DNA of 64,000 nt from Pseudomonadota bacterium (GTDB taxonomy: Bacteria; Pseudomonadota; Alphaproteobacteria; Rhizobiales; Xanthobacteraceae), in NCBI GenBank assembly GCA_023435725.1, contig JAEYRD010000149.1, positions 1 to 64,000 on the forward strand. Direction: 5' to 3'. A program made the translations under genes and the position numbers. Each line of letters opens with the position of its first letter. Positions within the stretch are counted from its first letter, which is position 1. The notes beneath the pieces were generated by a model that made no database searches, was not told the DNA's origin, and saw only the letters and a program-made list of their open reading frames with translations. Below are positions 16,764-25,975 of the stretch, piece by piece.

Positions 16764-17903
16764 CTACGGTTGGAATGCCTCTATTAAGGTATCGGCAACC
16801 AGCTCCTGATCGGACTCGCTCATCTGCGCATAAAGCGGCAACAGGAGTGTGCGATCTTGCGCAAGTTCGGACTGACGCAACTCATGGCGCTGCTTGGCGC
16901 TCGCGTAGGGCGGCTCCCGGTGCGAACACATGATGCCACGGCGGGTTGCGATACCCCGATCGAGCAATTTCTGCATCACCGTCCGTTGGTCCACGTTGCC
17001 CGGCAGGCGCACGCAGTAGCTTTGCCAGTTGGAGCGGGCCCATTCCGGCTCGAATGGCAGGCTCAGGCCCTCGACGTTGCCGAGCAATTCCGAATAGCGC
17101 GCGGCGATGCTCCGCCGGCGGGCCACGATGTCTGACAGCTTCGTCAGCTGCTTGCGTCCGACCGCAGCCTGGATATCGGTCATGCGGTAATTGAAGCCGA
17201 CGGCAAGATAATCTTCGAAAATCACTTGGGCGGACCCGTGCCGCACCGTGTCCGGGACGCTCATGCCGTGCTGGCGGAGGAGCCTGAATTTGCGGTCGAG
17301 CTCGGGATCCGAGGTGGTGAGCATCCCGCCTTCGCCGGTCGTGATCACCTTGCGGGGGTGGAAGGAGAAGCACGCGATCCGACCATGGGGTTTTCCGATC
17401 TGGTCCCAACCGCCGTCCATGCGGATCTGGCTGCCGGCAGCGCAGGCGGCGTCCTCGATCAAGACGAGGCCGTGGCGATTGGCGATCGCAACGAGCGCTG
17501 CGAGTTCGCAAGGCATCCCCATCTGGTGGACGGCGATGATCGCGCGAGTGCGGGACGTGATCGCCTCGGCCACACGCTCCGGATCGATATTGTAGGTGTC
17601 CGGGTCGATGTCGACGAAGACAGGAGTAGCTCCGCAATATCTGACGCAATTGGCGGTCGCGATAAAGGAGTGGCTGACCGTGATGACCTCGTCGCCAGGT
17701 CCGATATCGAGTGCGACCAGAGCAAGGTGCAAGGCGGTCGTGCAGTTGGATACGGCGCACGCATGGGGTGCGCCGACCAGCGTCGCAAAGTCGCGCTCAA
17801 AGGCCGCCACTTGGGGGCCTTGCGAGACCCAGCCGGAAAGCACGGCCTCTCGGGCGGCTTCGGCCTCTTCATCAGCGAGGAGTGGCAGCGCGATCGGGAT
17901 CAC
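16764..17903 (-). CDS. DegT/DnrJ/EryC1/StrS-type sugar aminotransferase
   Basis: A 379-residue PLP aminotransferase of the sugar-nucleotide class. The PLP lysine is in CFSFHPRKVITTGEGG. Other family motifs are SNCTTALHLALVAL, VHQMGMPCE, EDAACAAGS and GFNYRMTDIQAAVG. The GTG start at 17903 gives a GTGA overlap (17900-17903) with the epimerase stop; longer in-frame starts lack support. It transfers an amino group to a keto-sugar nucleotide. A second aminotransferase at 18977 suggests two amino sugars or successive aminations. Confidence 0.9.
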   Translation of the reverse strand: MIPIALPLLADEEAEAAREAVLSGWVSQGPQVAAFERDFATLVGAPHACAVSNCTTALHLALVALDIGPGDEVITVSHSFIATANCVRYCGATPVFVDIDPDTYNIDPERVAEAITSRTRAIIAVHQMGMPCELAALVAIANRHGLVLIEDAACAAGSQIRMDGGWDQIGKPHGRIACFSFHPRKVITTGEGGMLTTSDPELDRKFRLLRQHGMSVPDTVRHGSAQVIFEDYLAVGFNYRMTDIQAAVGRKQLTKLSDIVARRRSIAARYSELLGNVEGLSLPFEPEWARSNWQSYCVRLPGNVDQRTVMQKLLDRGIATRRGIMCSHREPPYASAKQRHELRQSELAQDRTLLLPLYAQMSESDQELVADTLIEAFQP

Positions 17904-18904
17904 GAGACGACCGCATCTTGCTGACGAGCGGCAGAGATCGACGTGCGTTCGGCACGCCACCACTTCACGAGGTCGGCGAGGCCCTGTTCGAGCGGAATAG
18001 TGGCCCGGAAACCGAGCTTTCGCTCCGCATGCTCCGTCGATGCCAGCCGGCGCGGCACGGGATTGATCGAGCGCTCAGGCCCGAACTCCGGCGTCAGGTT
18101 GCGGTGGCCCATGACCGAAGCAAGTGCATTCGCGAGCTGCACCAGGCTGGTTTCAGTTCCGCTGGCGACGTTGAAGACGTCGTCCGTGACCCGAGCCCGG
18201 GCTCCGAGGATATTGGCGCGTGCGACGTCGCGAACATGGATGAAATCCATGGTCTGCTGGCCGTCACCGAAGATGATCGGCGGCAGTCCCGCTTCAAGCC
18301 GCTCCATCCAGCGGATCAAGACCTCGGTGTAGCGGCCGTAGATATCCATGCGCTCGCCGTAGACGTTGAAATACCGGAACGCGACATAGTCGAGCCCATG
18401 CATGTCGTTAAAGGAGCGGAGCAGCCCTTCATTGAAGGCCTTGGCGGCTCCATAAAGGGTGCGGTTGTCGTAGGGGTTTTGCCGCTCGGTGGTCGGAAAC
18501 GCTTCTGCCATGCCGTAGACGGATGCCGAGGAGGCGGCGATGACCTTCTCGATGTTGTGCTTGACGCACAATTCGAGCAGATCGAACGTGGCGTCCACCA
18601 TGACTTCCTTGGCAAGGCGCGGCTCGGCGGCGCAATGGGTGATACGCAGGGCTGCCTGGTGGAAGACGATATCGGCCGCCTGGACGAGCGACGCCGTCAG
18701 CTTGCGGTCCCGAATATCGCCCTGGACCATGCGGACCGGTCCGCGGCTCATCGCCCGCTGGAGATTCTCCGGTCGCCCCCTGATCATATTGTCGAACGCG
18801 ACGATCTCGATGCAGTTCTCGTCGCATAGGAGGTCAACGATATGTGAGCCGATGAACCCGGCTCCGCCGGTGACCAGAATTCGTTTTCCCTTCAGATCAG
18901 CCAA
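17900..18904 (-). CDS. NAD-dependent sugar-nucleotide epimerase/dehydratase (SDR family)
   Basis: A 334-residue extended SDR enzyme. The NAD loop is GGAGFIGSH at the N-terminus. The catalytic SSASVYG and YGAAKAFNE segments give Ser and the YxxxK pair. FRYFNVYGERM and the GDGQQTMDFIHVRD substrate loop resemble UDP-glucose 4-epimerases and related enzymes. It is coupled to the downstream aminotransferase by a 4-bp overlap, so it may supply that enzyme's substrate. The exact reaction (4-epimerase or 4,6-dehydratase) is undetermined. Confidence 0.85.
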   Translation of the reverse strand: MADLKGKRILVTGGAGFIGSHIVDLLCDENCIEIVAFDNMIRGRPENLQRAMSRGPVRMVQGDIRDRKLTASLVQAADIVFHQAALRITHCAAEPRLAKEVMVDATFDLLELCVKHNIEKVIAASSASVYGMAEAFPTTERQNPYDNRTLYGAAKAFNEGLLRSFNDMHGLDYVAFRYFNVYGERMDIYGRYTEVLIRWMERLEAGLPPIIFGDGQQTMDFIHVRDVARANILGARARVTDDVFNVASGTETSLVQLANALASVMGHRNLTPEFGPERSINPVPRRLASTEHAERKLGFRATIPLEQGLADLVKWWRAERTSISAARQQDAVVS

Positions 18905-18976
18905 GGCGCTCTCCCGTTGTTGAGTCTATTGAACCGTGCCGAAAGCGGTCCTCATGAAGCCGGTCCTCCGCCGAGC

Positions 18977-20086
18977 CTAGGCAGCCTCGAGGAATGCGGA
19001 TTTCTCCAATGCTGCCGCCACTTCGTTCACCTGTTCCGAGCGCAGCTCCGGATAGATCGGAAGCGAGAGGAATCGATTGGCCAGACTTTCGGTGACCGGG
19101 AAATCGCCGATGCGATAGTCGAGATTGGAGTATGCCTTCTGCAGATGGACCGGCACGGGATAATGAATGCCTACGCCGATGCCGGATTCCTGGAGCGCGC
19201 TCAGCACCTCGTCGCGGCGGGACAGGCCAACCGCATAGACGTGGTAGACATGTCGGCTGTGCGCGGGCGGCTGCGGTCTTGCAATAGGAAGCTTCGCCAG
19301 AAGACGATCGTACTGTGCGGCCAGCGATCGGCGCGCCTCTGTCCAGGATTCGATATAGTTCATCTTCACGTTCAGGACCGCGCCCTGGATGCCGTCCATG
19401 CGATAATTGTAGCCGGCGACGACGTGGTTGTACTTGGCTTCCTGTCCCCAATCGCGCAGCAGCGACACCTTCCGCGCGAGCTCCGGCTGGCTGGTCACAA
19501 CTGCCCCGCCTTCGCCATACGCTCCGAGATTCTTGCCGGGATAAAAGCTGAAGCAGCCGAAATCGCCGATCGATCCTGCGCGCCGTCCCTTGTATTCGGC
19601 GCCATGAGCCTGAGCTGCGTCCTCGATCACGACGAGTCCGCGCCGCCGCGCGATCTCCATGATCGGATCCATGTCGGCCATCAGGCCGTGCAGATGGACC
19701 GGCAGGATCGCCTTGGTCCGTGGCGTGATCGCTGCCTCGATGAGGGCTGGATCCATCGTCCAGGTGACCGGGTCGACGTCGACGAAGACCGGCTTTGCGC
19801 CGCTATACAGCACTGCGGCGGTCGTCGCGACGAAGGTCATCGACACGGTAATGACCTCGTCGCCGGGGCCAACACCAGCCGCGAGCAGGGCCAGATGCAG
19901 CGCCGAGGTGCCGCTGTTGACCGCGCTGCAGTGACTGGCGCTGCAATAGTCGGCAAAGCGCTTTTCGAAGGTTGCGACTTCCGGACCCAGCACGAATTGC
20001 GTGCTCTCGATGGCACGCGCGACCGCGGCATCGACTTCCGGCTTGATCTGGTGGTATTGAGCTTTTAAATCCAAAAACGGTATCAA
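18977..20086 (-). CDS. DegT/DnrJ/EryC1/StrS-type sugar aminotransferase (WlbE/FdtB-like)
   Basis: A 369-residue PLP aminotransferase beginning MIPFLDLKAQYHQIKPEVD, a start typical of 3-keto-sugar aminotransferases such as WlbE/WbpE. The PLP lysine is in FSFYPGKNLGAYGEGG. EDAAQAHGAEYKG and GYNYRMDGIQGAVL follow. Its neighbours are a WlbB-like N-acetyltransferase (20189) and a WlbA-like dehydrogenase (22299). That set makes 3-acetamido groups on UDP-GlcNAc-derived uronates in other bacteria. The pathway is inferred from family plus context; the UDP-GlcNAc 6-dehydrogenase is not in the window. Confidence 0.88.
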   Translation of the reverse strand: MIPFLDLKAQYHQIKPEVDAAVARAIESTQFVLGPEVATFEKRFADYCSASHCSAVNSGTSALHLALLAAGVGPGDEVITVSMTFVATTAAVLYSGAKPVFVDVDPVTWTMDPALIEAAITPRTKAILPVHLHGLMADMDPIMEIARRRGLVVIEDAAQAHGAEYKGRRAGSIGDFGCFSFYPGKNLGAYGEGGAVVTSQPELARKVSLLRDWGQEAKYNHVVAGYNYRMDGIQGAVLNVKMNYIESWTEARRSLAAQYDRLLAKLPIARPQPPAHSRHVYHVYAVGLSRRDEVLSALQESGIGVGIHYPVPVHLQKAYSNLDYRIGDFPVTESLANRFLSLPIYPELRSEQVNEVAAALEKSAFLEAA

Positions 20087-20188
20087 TGTCTTGATCCTAT
20101 TTGTCGGGCGTCCGGCCCGGTCGCGATCTATTATAAATTAAATGGATGAATATAATTAAATCAATCGTCGAACAAATGAAAAATATCA

Positions 20189-20737
20189 TCACCTGGAAGA
20201 GATTGATTTATTGGTAACCGGGTCGCGCTCCCAAGCGGTCAGGCGCGCCGCCTCGATGAGGGGGCCTGCCTTGGAGCTGGGGATGAGGCGAGCAGGCACG
20301 CCCGCGACGATCGCGCCGGCCGGAACATCCTTTGTGACCACGGCACCGGCACCGACAATGGCGCCGGCGCCAATGGTTATGCCGCACACGATCGTCGCAT
20401 TGGAGCCGATCGACGCTCCCTTGCCGACACGGGTCGGTTCGACGGTCCAATCGGCTGCGCCCTGAGGCCGGCCATCTACCGTTGTCGCCCTCGGATATTT
20501 GTCGTTGGTGAACATGACGCCATGCCCGATGAACACCTCGTCCTCGATGCTCACGCCTGAGCAGATGAAACTGTGCGATGAGATCTTGCACCGGGCGCCG
20601 ATGTTCGCGTCAGCCTGCACCTCGACAAACGTGCCGATTCTGGTCTCGTGCCCGATCGAGCAGCCGTAGAGATTAACAAGGTCCGGATGGAATATCCGTA
20701 CGTCACGACCGAGTTGCACGTCCTTTGCAATGGGCAT
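20189..20737 (-). CDS. Sugar N-acetyltransferase, hexapeptide repeat (WlbB/WbpD-like)
   Basis: A 182-residue left-handed beta-helix acyltransferase. Repeats run from about residue 5 to 150 (VQLGRDVRIF, IGHETRIGTF, IGARCKISSH, IGAGAIVGAG). The segment FIGHGVMFTNDKYPRA is characteristic of WlbB/WbpD-type amino-sugar N-acetyltransferases, including the catalytic region. It lies 102 bp upstream of the aminotransferase that would produce its substrate, separated by an AT-rich gap. Expected role: acetylation of a 3-amino sugar nucleotide. Confidence 0.85.
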   Translation of the reverse strand: MPIAKDVQLGRDVRIFHPDLVNLYGCSIGHETRIGTFVEVQADANIGARCKISSHSFICSGVSIEDEVFIGHGVMFTNDKYPRATTVDGRPQGAADWTVEPTRVGKGASIGSNATIVCGITIGAGAIVGAGAVVTKDVPAGAIVAGVPARLIPSSKAGPLIEAARLTAWERDPVTNKSISSR

Positions 20738-20765
20738 TGCACCTTCTCCAGGCTACACGAAAGTC

Positions 20766-22265
20766 TCAGCAAACATCGCGGTCTCCTTGGACCGCTGGAA
20801 CCGGGGCGCGGCTCGTGGAGCGCCAGGCAGACACCAAGCGAGAGACGGGCGCCGTCAGCTCCGGCAGCAGCGGATGCTGCACCGCGAATACAGCGGCGAG
20901 CCACATCGCAGCGGCGGACCCGCAGGCTACGAAAATGCCGGCCACCGGTCCGACCAGGCCGTACTCGACCAGCGATGCGCAGATCGCGACCGTCACGCAG
21001 CAGCAGAGAGCGACTATGCCGCTCTTGTGCATCGCATGAACGAAATCGGCGAACCGCAGATCGAGATGCCGACCGACAAAGTAGATTGCCACCGCGGCCT
21101 GGAATGGCAGTGTCAGCATTGCCGATCCCGCCACGGCTTCGACGCCAAAGAACGATGCGACAAATATGATCACGAGAGACGGCGGCAGCGAGATCGCCGA
21201 CGAGAGCAACGTGTCCCGGACGCTGCCAGCGGCAACCAGGACCGGGTATGTGAGGCAGGCCGCGAACAGCGACAGCTGAGCGATGCAGAGCAGGCGGACT
21301 AACGGAACTACTTCCAACCAGGATGGGCCGAGCCAGACGAGAATGATTGGCTTCGCCATCACCGCCATGAAGGTCAGAAACGGCCAATGCAGCACAGTCA
21401 GGAGTGAGATCGCGTGGAGATAAAGTCGCTTGAGGTCCGCGCCGGCTTTGGTCTGGGCAAAGATGGCCGGCATGATCACCGGGCCAATTACCTGGATCAC
21501 GAGCTTGTCGAACACCTGGGTCAGATTGCAGGCGCGACTGTAAAGGCCGACCGTCGTGAAATCCAGCATCCGGGCAAGGAACAACTGTGGTGCTGAACTA
21601 TAGAACACGTTGATGAGGACCACGCCGCTTGAATAGAGGCCGAACCTGACGACCTCGGGGTAGTCCTGCAACGACGGCCGGAAAATGCGCAGATCTCGTC
21701 GGGTTGCCATCAGATAGGTTGTCTGGACCATACTTCCGGCGATCATTCCCCAGATCGGCGCAAGATAGCTATAGCCCATCTTCGCGAGCACGATTGACAC
21801 GCAGATCGTCGTGAAATTGCTGGCAAGATTGCTGGTCGCGACGACGCCGAACTGCATGTCCCGACGATACAGTGCGATGATCGTCGTCGAGAACGGGGTG
21901 ATGATGAAATTGAGAACGGCAACCGCGATGCCAGTCGCCAGTCCATCAGCGCCGAGCGTCGATCCGACAACGCCGCCCAGCAGATAGAGAAGAAGCCCGA
22001 TCGCGGCGGACAGGCCAAAAGTAATGGTAAAGGCGGTCCTGACGTTAACTTCTGACAGGGAGTCTTTCTGAATGAGATAGTTGGCGCCGCCGAACTCCTG
22101 GGAAGAGGCGGAGAACACCGACGTGATCGCGAGCACGACCGCATAGATGCCGAACTCCTTGGGAGTCAGCAATCTCGACAGAATGCCAATCGAGACAAGG
22201 AACAGCAGCAGGCTCGCGTAACGCTCGAGCGCCGAAAAGAAGATCGAACGTTGCACAGCGTTCAT
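20766..22265 (-). CDS. Polysaccharide flippase (Wzx/MOP family)
   Basis: A 499-residue integral membrane protein with 12-14 predicted hydrophobic helices. It begins MNAVQRSIFFSALERYASLLLFLVSIGILSRLL-type sequence and has the LTPKEFGIYAVV motif of PST/MOP oligosaccharide translocases. It would flip undecaprenyl-linked repeat units across the inner membrane for the Wzy-like enzyme at 8676. It lies between the acetyltransferase (28 bp) and the dehydrogenase (33 bp), so it is cotranscribed with amino-sugar genes. Confidence 0.87.
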   Translation of the reverse strand: MNAVQRSIFFSALERYASLLLFLVSIGILSRLLTPKEFGIYAVVLAITSVFSASSQEFGGANYLIQKDSLSEVNVRTAFTITFGLSAAIGLLLYLLGGVVGSTLGADGLATGIAVAVLNFIITPFSTTIIALYRRDMQFGVVATSNLASNFTTICVSIVLAKMGYSYLAPIWGMIAGSMVQTTYLMATRRDLRIFRPSLQDYPEVVRFGLYSSGVVLINVFYSSAPQLFLARMLDFTTVGLYSRACNLTQVFDKLVIQVIGPVIMPAIFAQTKAGADLKRLYLHAISLLTVLHWPFLTFMAVMAKPIILVWLGPSWLEVVPLVRLLCIAQLSLFAACLTYPVLVAAGSVRDTLLSSAISLPPSLVIIFVASFFGVEAVAGSAMLTLPFQAAVAIYFVGRHLDLRFADFVHAMHKSGIVALCCCVTVAICASLVEYGLVGPVAGIFVACGSAAAMWLAAVFAVQHPLLPELTAPVSRLVSAWRSTSRAPVPAVQGDRDVC

Positions 22266-22298
22266 CGCGAGCCTTCGCAGCTATAGGCCGGCACGACC

Positions 22299-23348
22299 TC
22301 AGGCAATCGCTCTGACGCGCTCCGGAATCCTCCGCAGCTGCTTCAGCCGGACCGGGCGGCCGTGATCGGCAATCGAACGCGATGCCGCTTCCAGCACCTC
22401 AATGACCCGCAGGCCCGACAGGCCATTGGAAACCGGCGAAGCGCCGGTGGTCACGCATTCCACGAAGTGCTGGACTTCCGTTAGCAGCGCCTCCTTCGTG
22501 GAGATATTGGGCGCCCACATGTCGCCGGCCCGATATCCGATCCGGAATTGGTGTGAATTCTCGGCTTGCGCGTTCAGCGTGATGCCCTTGTCGTAGACCT
22601 TGATCTTCTCGGTGGGCTCAAGGTCGTTATAGGCGATCATCTTCTTGCTGCCGCCGATGAACGTCTGACGCACCTTGACAGGGGAAAGCCAGTTGACGCT
22701 GACATGTGCAACGCATTTGCTCTCGAAGAACAGCGTGATGTGCGCCATGTTCTCGGGCGAGCCGGCTACATGGCACGACCCCGTCGCCGAAACCGCAACA
22801 GGATCCTCTTCAAGGAGATATTGGATGATGGAGATGTCGTGGACCGCGAGGTCCCAGATCACGTTCACGTCGCTCTGGAACAGACCGAGACTCGATCGCG
22901 TGCTGTCGTAATAGAAGATTTCTCCGAGCTGGTCCTGCTGCAGGAGCTCCCGGATCTTCTGCACCGCCGGGGTATAGAGGAAGGTGTGGTCGACCATCAG
23001 CGTCAGGCCACGCCGATCAGCTTCGTCGACGAGGTGACGCACCTGGTCGGATGTCGGGGCAAGCGGCTTCTCGACCAGCACATGCTTTCCTGCATTCAGC
23101 GCTGCGAGGGCCAGCTCATAGTGGGTATGAACGGGCGTTGCGACCGCTATGGCGTCGACCTCCGGATTACGCAGAAGCTCCCTGAAATCCGATGTCGTTG
23201 TAATTCCGGGGTGGCGGCGTGCGCAGGTGGCCAGCTTTTCTGCATCGAGATCGCTGACGCCGACAACGTGCGACGACTCGCTGCTCGCAAAATTGCGGAC
23301 GAGATTCGGGCCCCAGTATCCATATCCGACAATGCCAATTCCGATCAT
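22299..23348 (-). CDS. Gfo/Idh/MocA oxidoreductase (WlbA-like sugar-nucleotide 3-dehydrogenase)
   Basis: A 349-residue NAD(P)-dependent dehydrogenase. The Rossmann start is IGIVGYGYWGPNLVRNF. EKPLA carries the family lysine, and DLAVHDISII includes the catalytic His/Asp region. The GYWGPNLVRNF signature is found in WlbA/WbpB-type enzymes that oxidise C3 of UDP-GlcNAcA. With the aminotransferase (18977) and acetyltransferase (20189) it completes a 3-oxidation, amination and acetylation module. Substrate specificity is inferred. Confidence 0.85.
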   Translation of the reverse strand: MIGIGIVGYGYWGPNLVRNFASSESSHVVGVSDLDAEKLATCARRHPGITTTSDFRELLRNPEVDAIAVATPVHTHYELALAALNAGKHVLVEKPLAPTSDQVRHLVDEADRRGLTLMVDHTFLYTPAVQKIRELLQQDQLGEIFYYDSTRSSLGLFQSDVNVIWDLAVHDISIIQYLLEEDPVAVSATGSCHVAGSPENMAHITLFFESKCVAHVSVNWLSPVKVRQTFIGGSKKMIAYNDLEPTEKIKVYDKGITLNAQAENSHQFRIGYRAGDMWAPNISTKEALLTEVQHFVECVTTGASPVSNGLSGLRVIEVLEAASRSIADHGRPVRLKQLRRIPERVRAIA

Positions 23349-23428
23349 CGCAAGCCTCTTACCAATCGATTTGGGAAAAGATCAAAAAGCGTGAAGTTTC
23401 CGCCCGGCAAAAGAAGGAGTTTGGGCAA

Positions 23429-24481
23429 TCATTTTGGCTCCCTCCCGGTAAAGTGATAAACGAGCGCTGCTCTCGCTGCCGCCGATCTGTGCCAGTTGCG
23501 ATTATCGCGTTTGACGACAGACAAGACGAACCATGCAATCATCCGAACGAAGTTCGATGCTATGTAAATCAGCTTGAGCAACCACCACGAAGCCAACCCG
23601 AGGTTCTTGCGATGGTAGATCATTGCGCTCTTCTGCAGCTGGACGAACATTCTCTTGCTGGCTTGCTTGGTGCTCTTGGCGCCTCCGTCGAGATGAACAA
23701 TGCGGGCGCTGGGCGTGAATACGCGCCGCCAGCCGGCTTGCGCGAACCGATAGCACCAGTCCGCCTCCTCCGAATAGACGAAGTAGGCCTCGTCCATCAG
23801 CCCGACCTGCGCGATCGCTTCGCGACGCACCAGCATGAACATGCCGGTCACGACGTCGACGTCTCGCTCGCTCCGGCGGTCCCACCAGCTAAACTCTGGC
23901 CGGCCAAACAGCCGCGAGTGTGGGAAGGCTCGCGACAATCCTGAGAGCGCCAGGAAAACGTTAAGGGGACTTGGGAATGAAAAGCCCGTCGGCGTAATTC
24001 GATCCTCGTCCTCGAGCACCTGACATCCGACAACACCCACATCGAGATGGAAGTCGGCGTATCGGACGCACCGGGAGATGGCGTCGTCGAGTACGACCGT
24101 ATCCGGGTTTAGCAAGAGGGTGTATCGTGCCGAAGCGAGCTTCATGCCCTGGTTGCAGGCTGCCGCAAAGCCTCGGTTTTCAGCGTTTGCGATCAAGGTC
24201 ACGTCCGGAAATTCGTTACGGACCATGTCGGCGGAGCCGTCGTGACTGTTATTGTCTATGACGAACACCTGGAAGGAAACCTGCTGCGTCTGTTCAAGGA
24301 CGGAGCGCAGGCAGCCTCTCAGAATGTCGCGAGTATTCCAACTCACGATGACAACTGCGACGTCTGTCTCACAGGTGCGGGATGCCGACGCCGTCCGCAA
24401 TTCGCGCAAGTCGCCGAAAGCATCGTTGTGCCGCTGGAGGACCGGCACAACCGGTTTGACTTGAAGCTGCATATCATTCAC
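23429..24481 (-). CDS. Glycosyltransferase family 2 (rhamnosyltransferase-like)
   Basis: A 350-residue GT2 enzyme. VAVVIVSWNTRDILRGCLRS begins the GT-A fold near residue 41. NAENRGFAAACNQG, LLLNPDTVV (the DxD equivalent) and MDEAYFVYSEEADWCYRF complete the usual WcaA/rhamnosyltransferase pattern. A hydrophobic segment at about residues 300-325 may associate with the membrane. The 40-residue N-terminal extension is unusual. It is 80 bp upstream of the dehydrogenase and 5 bp downstream of the Alg13-like subunit. Confidence 0.87.
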   Translation of the reverse strand: MNDMQLQVKPVVPVLQRHNDAFGDLRELRTASASRTCETDVAVVIVSWNTRDILRGCLRSVLEQTQQVSFQVFVIDNNSHDGSADMVRNEFPDVTLIANAENRGFAAACNQGMKLASARYTLLLNPDTVVLDDAISRCVRYADFHLDVGVVGCQVLEDEDRITPTGFSFPSPLNVFLALSGLSRAFPHSRLFGRPEFSWWDRRSERDVDVVTGMFMLVRREAIAQVGLMDEAYFVYSEEADWCYRFAQAGWRRVFTPSARIVHLDGGAKSTKQASKRMFVQLQKSAMIYHRKNLGLASWWLLKLIYIASNFVRMIAWFVLSVVKRDNRNWHRSAAARAALVYHFTGREPK

Positions 24482-24486
24482 CTGGG

Positions 24487-24993
24487 CTAAAGCGCGTCCC
24501 TGTCGAGACGAACACGCCCCGTCTCGATGAATGTCCGGATTGCCCCGATCAGGTGCGACGATGCTTGCGGATCGAGCCGTCCATGGTGGCCAGACACCTC
24601 CAATTGTTCCAGCTTGAGGGAAAGCTCCTGTTCGTCGAACGCAACTTCGATCCGGCCTTGTTCGGCAAACCGCTTTGCGGTCGCGACCTGATGATCGTTC
24701 CGGTGCTCGCCCAGACTGGCCCGTCGCGGCATGACTAGGATTCGCTTTCCCAGCTCGAGGGCGGTGATAATGGAGCCCATGCCAGCGTGGGCGATTACTA
24801 GGCTCGCTGATTCAACCCGCCTCCGAAACTCGCCGGGATCGATGAAGCGCTCAGCGCGAATGTGCTCGTAGCGATAATCCGACGGCCCAATTTGAGCGAA
24901 GACGTCGGGCTTTCCGCGCGCGCTGGCCCATTCGTCGACGGTCCGCACGAGCCGGTCAAAGTGTCCCTGAGTACCGACTGTCACAAAAATCAT
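24487..24993 (-). CDS. Glycosyltransferase catalytic subunit, Alg13/PssE-like
   Basis: A 168-residue GT28 C-terminal-type domain beginning MIFVTVGTQGHFDRLV. It has the donor-site segment LVIAHAGMGSIITALELGKRILVMPR, followed by EHRNDHQVATAKRF. It corresponds to the Alg13 half of the split N-acetylglucosaminyl/glucuronosyl transferase, PssE in rhizobia. The ATG at 24993 overlaps the stop of the Alg14-like gene (ATGA, 24990-24993); a long in-frame upstream extension lies inside that gene and is rejected. It needs its partner for membrane association and acceptor use. Confidence 0.87.
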   Translation of the reverse strand: MIFVTVGTQGHFDRLVRTVDEWASARGKPDVFAQIGPSDYRYEHIRAERFIDPGEFRRRVESASLVIAHAGMGSIITALELGKRILVMPRRASLGEHRNDHQVATAKRFAEQGRIEVAFDEQELSLKLEQLEVSGHHGRLDPQASSHLIGAIRTFIETGRVRLDRDAL

Positions 24994-25496
24994 AGCACCG
25001 ATCCTGCGTAGTGGGGGCCTTCGGGGCGTGCCAGATGCGGCCACTGCGTCAGCCAGAGGTCCGCTGAATGACCGATCCATGCTCCGGACATTGAAAGCTG
25101 TTCGACGTTGGCGATGCTGTCGAGCCAGACGGTTCGTGCTCCCAACAATCGCCCGAGCCGGAGTGCCAGATATCCGGGAGCCGCGCCCGTAGAGACCACG
25201 ATATTGGGCCGCTCCCTCCAAACGATCGGGCCGAGCCGTGCAGCTGTCTTCATCAGCGCAACTTTGCTCCAGCGGTTGGAGTCGTTGACCACATAGAAAT
25301 TGTGGTCCGGCACTTGAGCGCGATACGATTCGTGAACGGTGACGTAGCTGACGTCGCATCCTTCAAAGGCGTGCTTGATGCGCATCATCTGCACCCAGTG
25401 TCCGCCGCCCGAAGAAACCGCCAGCACCTTCGGGCGGGCGCTGTGCCTTGCGAGCAAGCGTATTTGATCGTTCCGTAGCCCGTTGCTTAGGAGCAT
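24990..25496 (-). CDS. Glycosyltransferase membrane/acceptor subunit, Alg14/PssD-like
   Basis: A 168-residue protein with KVLAVSSGGGHWVQMMRI, the Alg14/PssD opening, then IVVSTGAAPGYLALRLGRLLGARTVWLDSIA. Alg14-type proteins recruit the catalytic Alg13 partner to the membrane and help bind the acceptor. Overlap with the Alg13-like gene by 4 bp suggests stoichiometric synthesis. It is the first gene of its run, downstream of an AT-rich gap at 25550-25625. Confidence 0.85.
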   Translation of the reverse strand: MLLSNGLRNDQIRLLARHSARPKVLAVSSGGGHWVQMMRIKHAFEGCDVSYVTVHESYRAQVPDHNFYVVNDSNRWSKVALMKTAARLGPIVWRERPNIVVSTGAAPGYLALRLGRLLGARTVWLDSIANVEQLSMSGAWIGHSADLWLTQWPHLARPEGPHYAGSVL

Positions 25497-25975
25497 TGTT
25501 GGCCCTCGAACCCTAAAGTCGAAGTCGGTGCTGCCGCGCCAGGTAATCCCTTATAAGGAACATTTAATATATTAAATCTGGAAAAGAAAGTGATTTATTT
25601 GGAATTAATAATAGGGTTAAATTAGCTGTGGATCGTGCGCCATCGACCAGGAGAGGGTCGGCGCCCGGACGTGGGCGTCGAGCGGAGCCGCGCGTGGTCC
25701 ATTCCGCTTCGACCGGCTATTACGAGCGATGGATTTGACCCGAGAGTTCGGGGGGGGCGGCCGCCGCCTACCGCTTGCATTTGGCTGGCATGGAAGGAGG
25801 TGCGCGCTACAGCCGGGCCGATTTGGTGCTGTTGGCGTGGATGCGATTTGGAAGGGTAACCGCGCGCCCTTACCGCTCGACCACCGACACGACCCGCCAG
25901 AAAGGTGCTGCGCTCGAAGCGCGACATGCCGGAGACGGCGGCGCGACGACGAATGTAGGTGTAATCGACGAGGCG
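25497..25975. promoter_or_regulatory. Intergenic region with AT-rich promoter island
   Basis: A 479-bp gap between two minus-strand genes. Positions 25553-25625 are AT-rich (for example ACATTTAATATATTAAATC) and probably carry the promoter of the Alg14/Alg13 run. The remainder is GC-rich and holds only open frames with arginine/proline-rich, low-credibility translations. I see no repeat or RNA gene. Confidence 0.5.

Noticed and set aside
18917..20068. 383-codon plus-strand frame opposite the aminotransferase
   Set aside because: Mirror of the well-supported DegT-type gene at 18977-20086.
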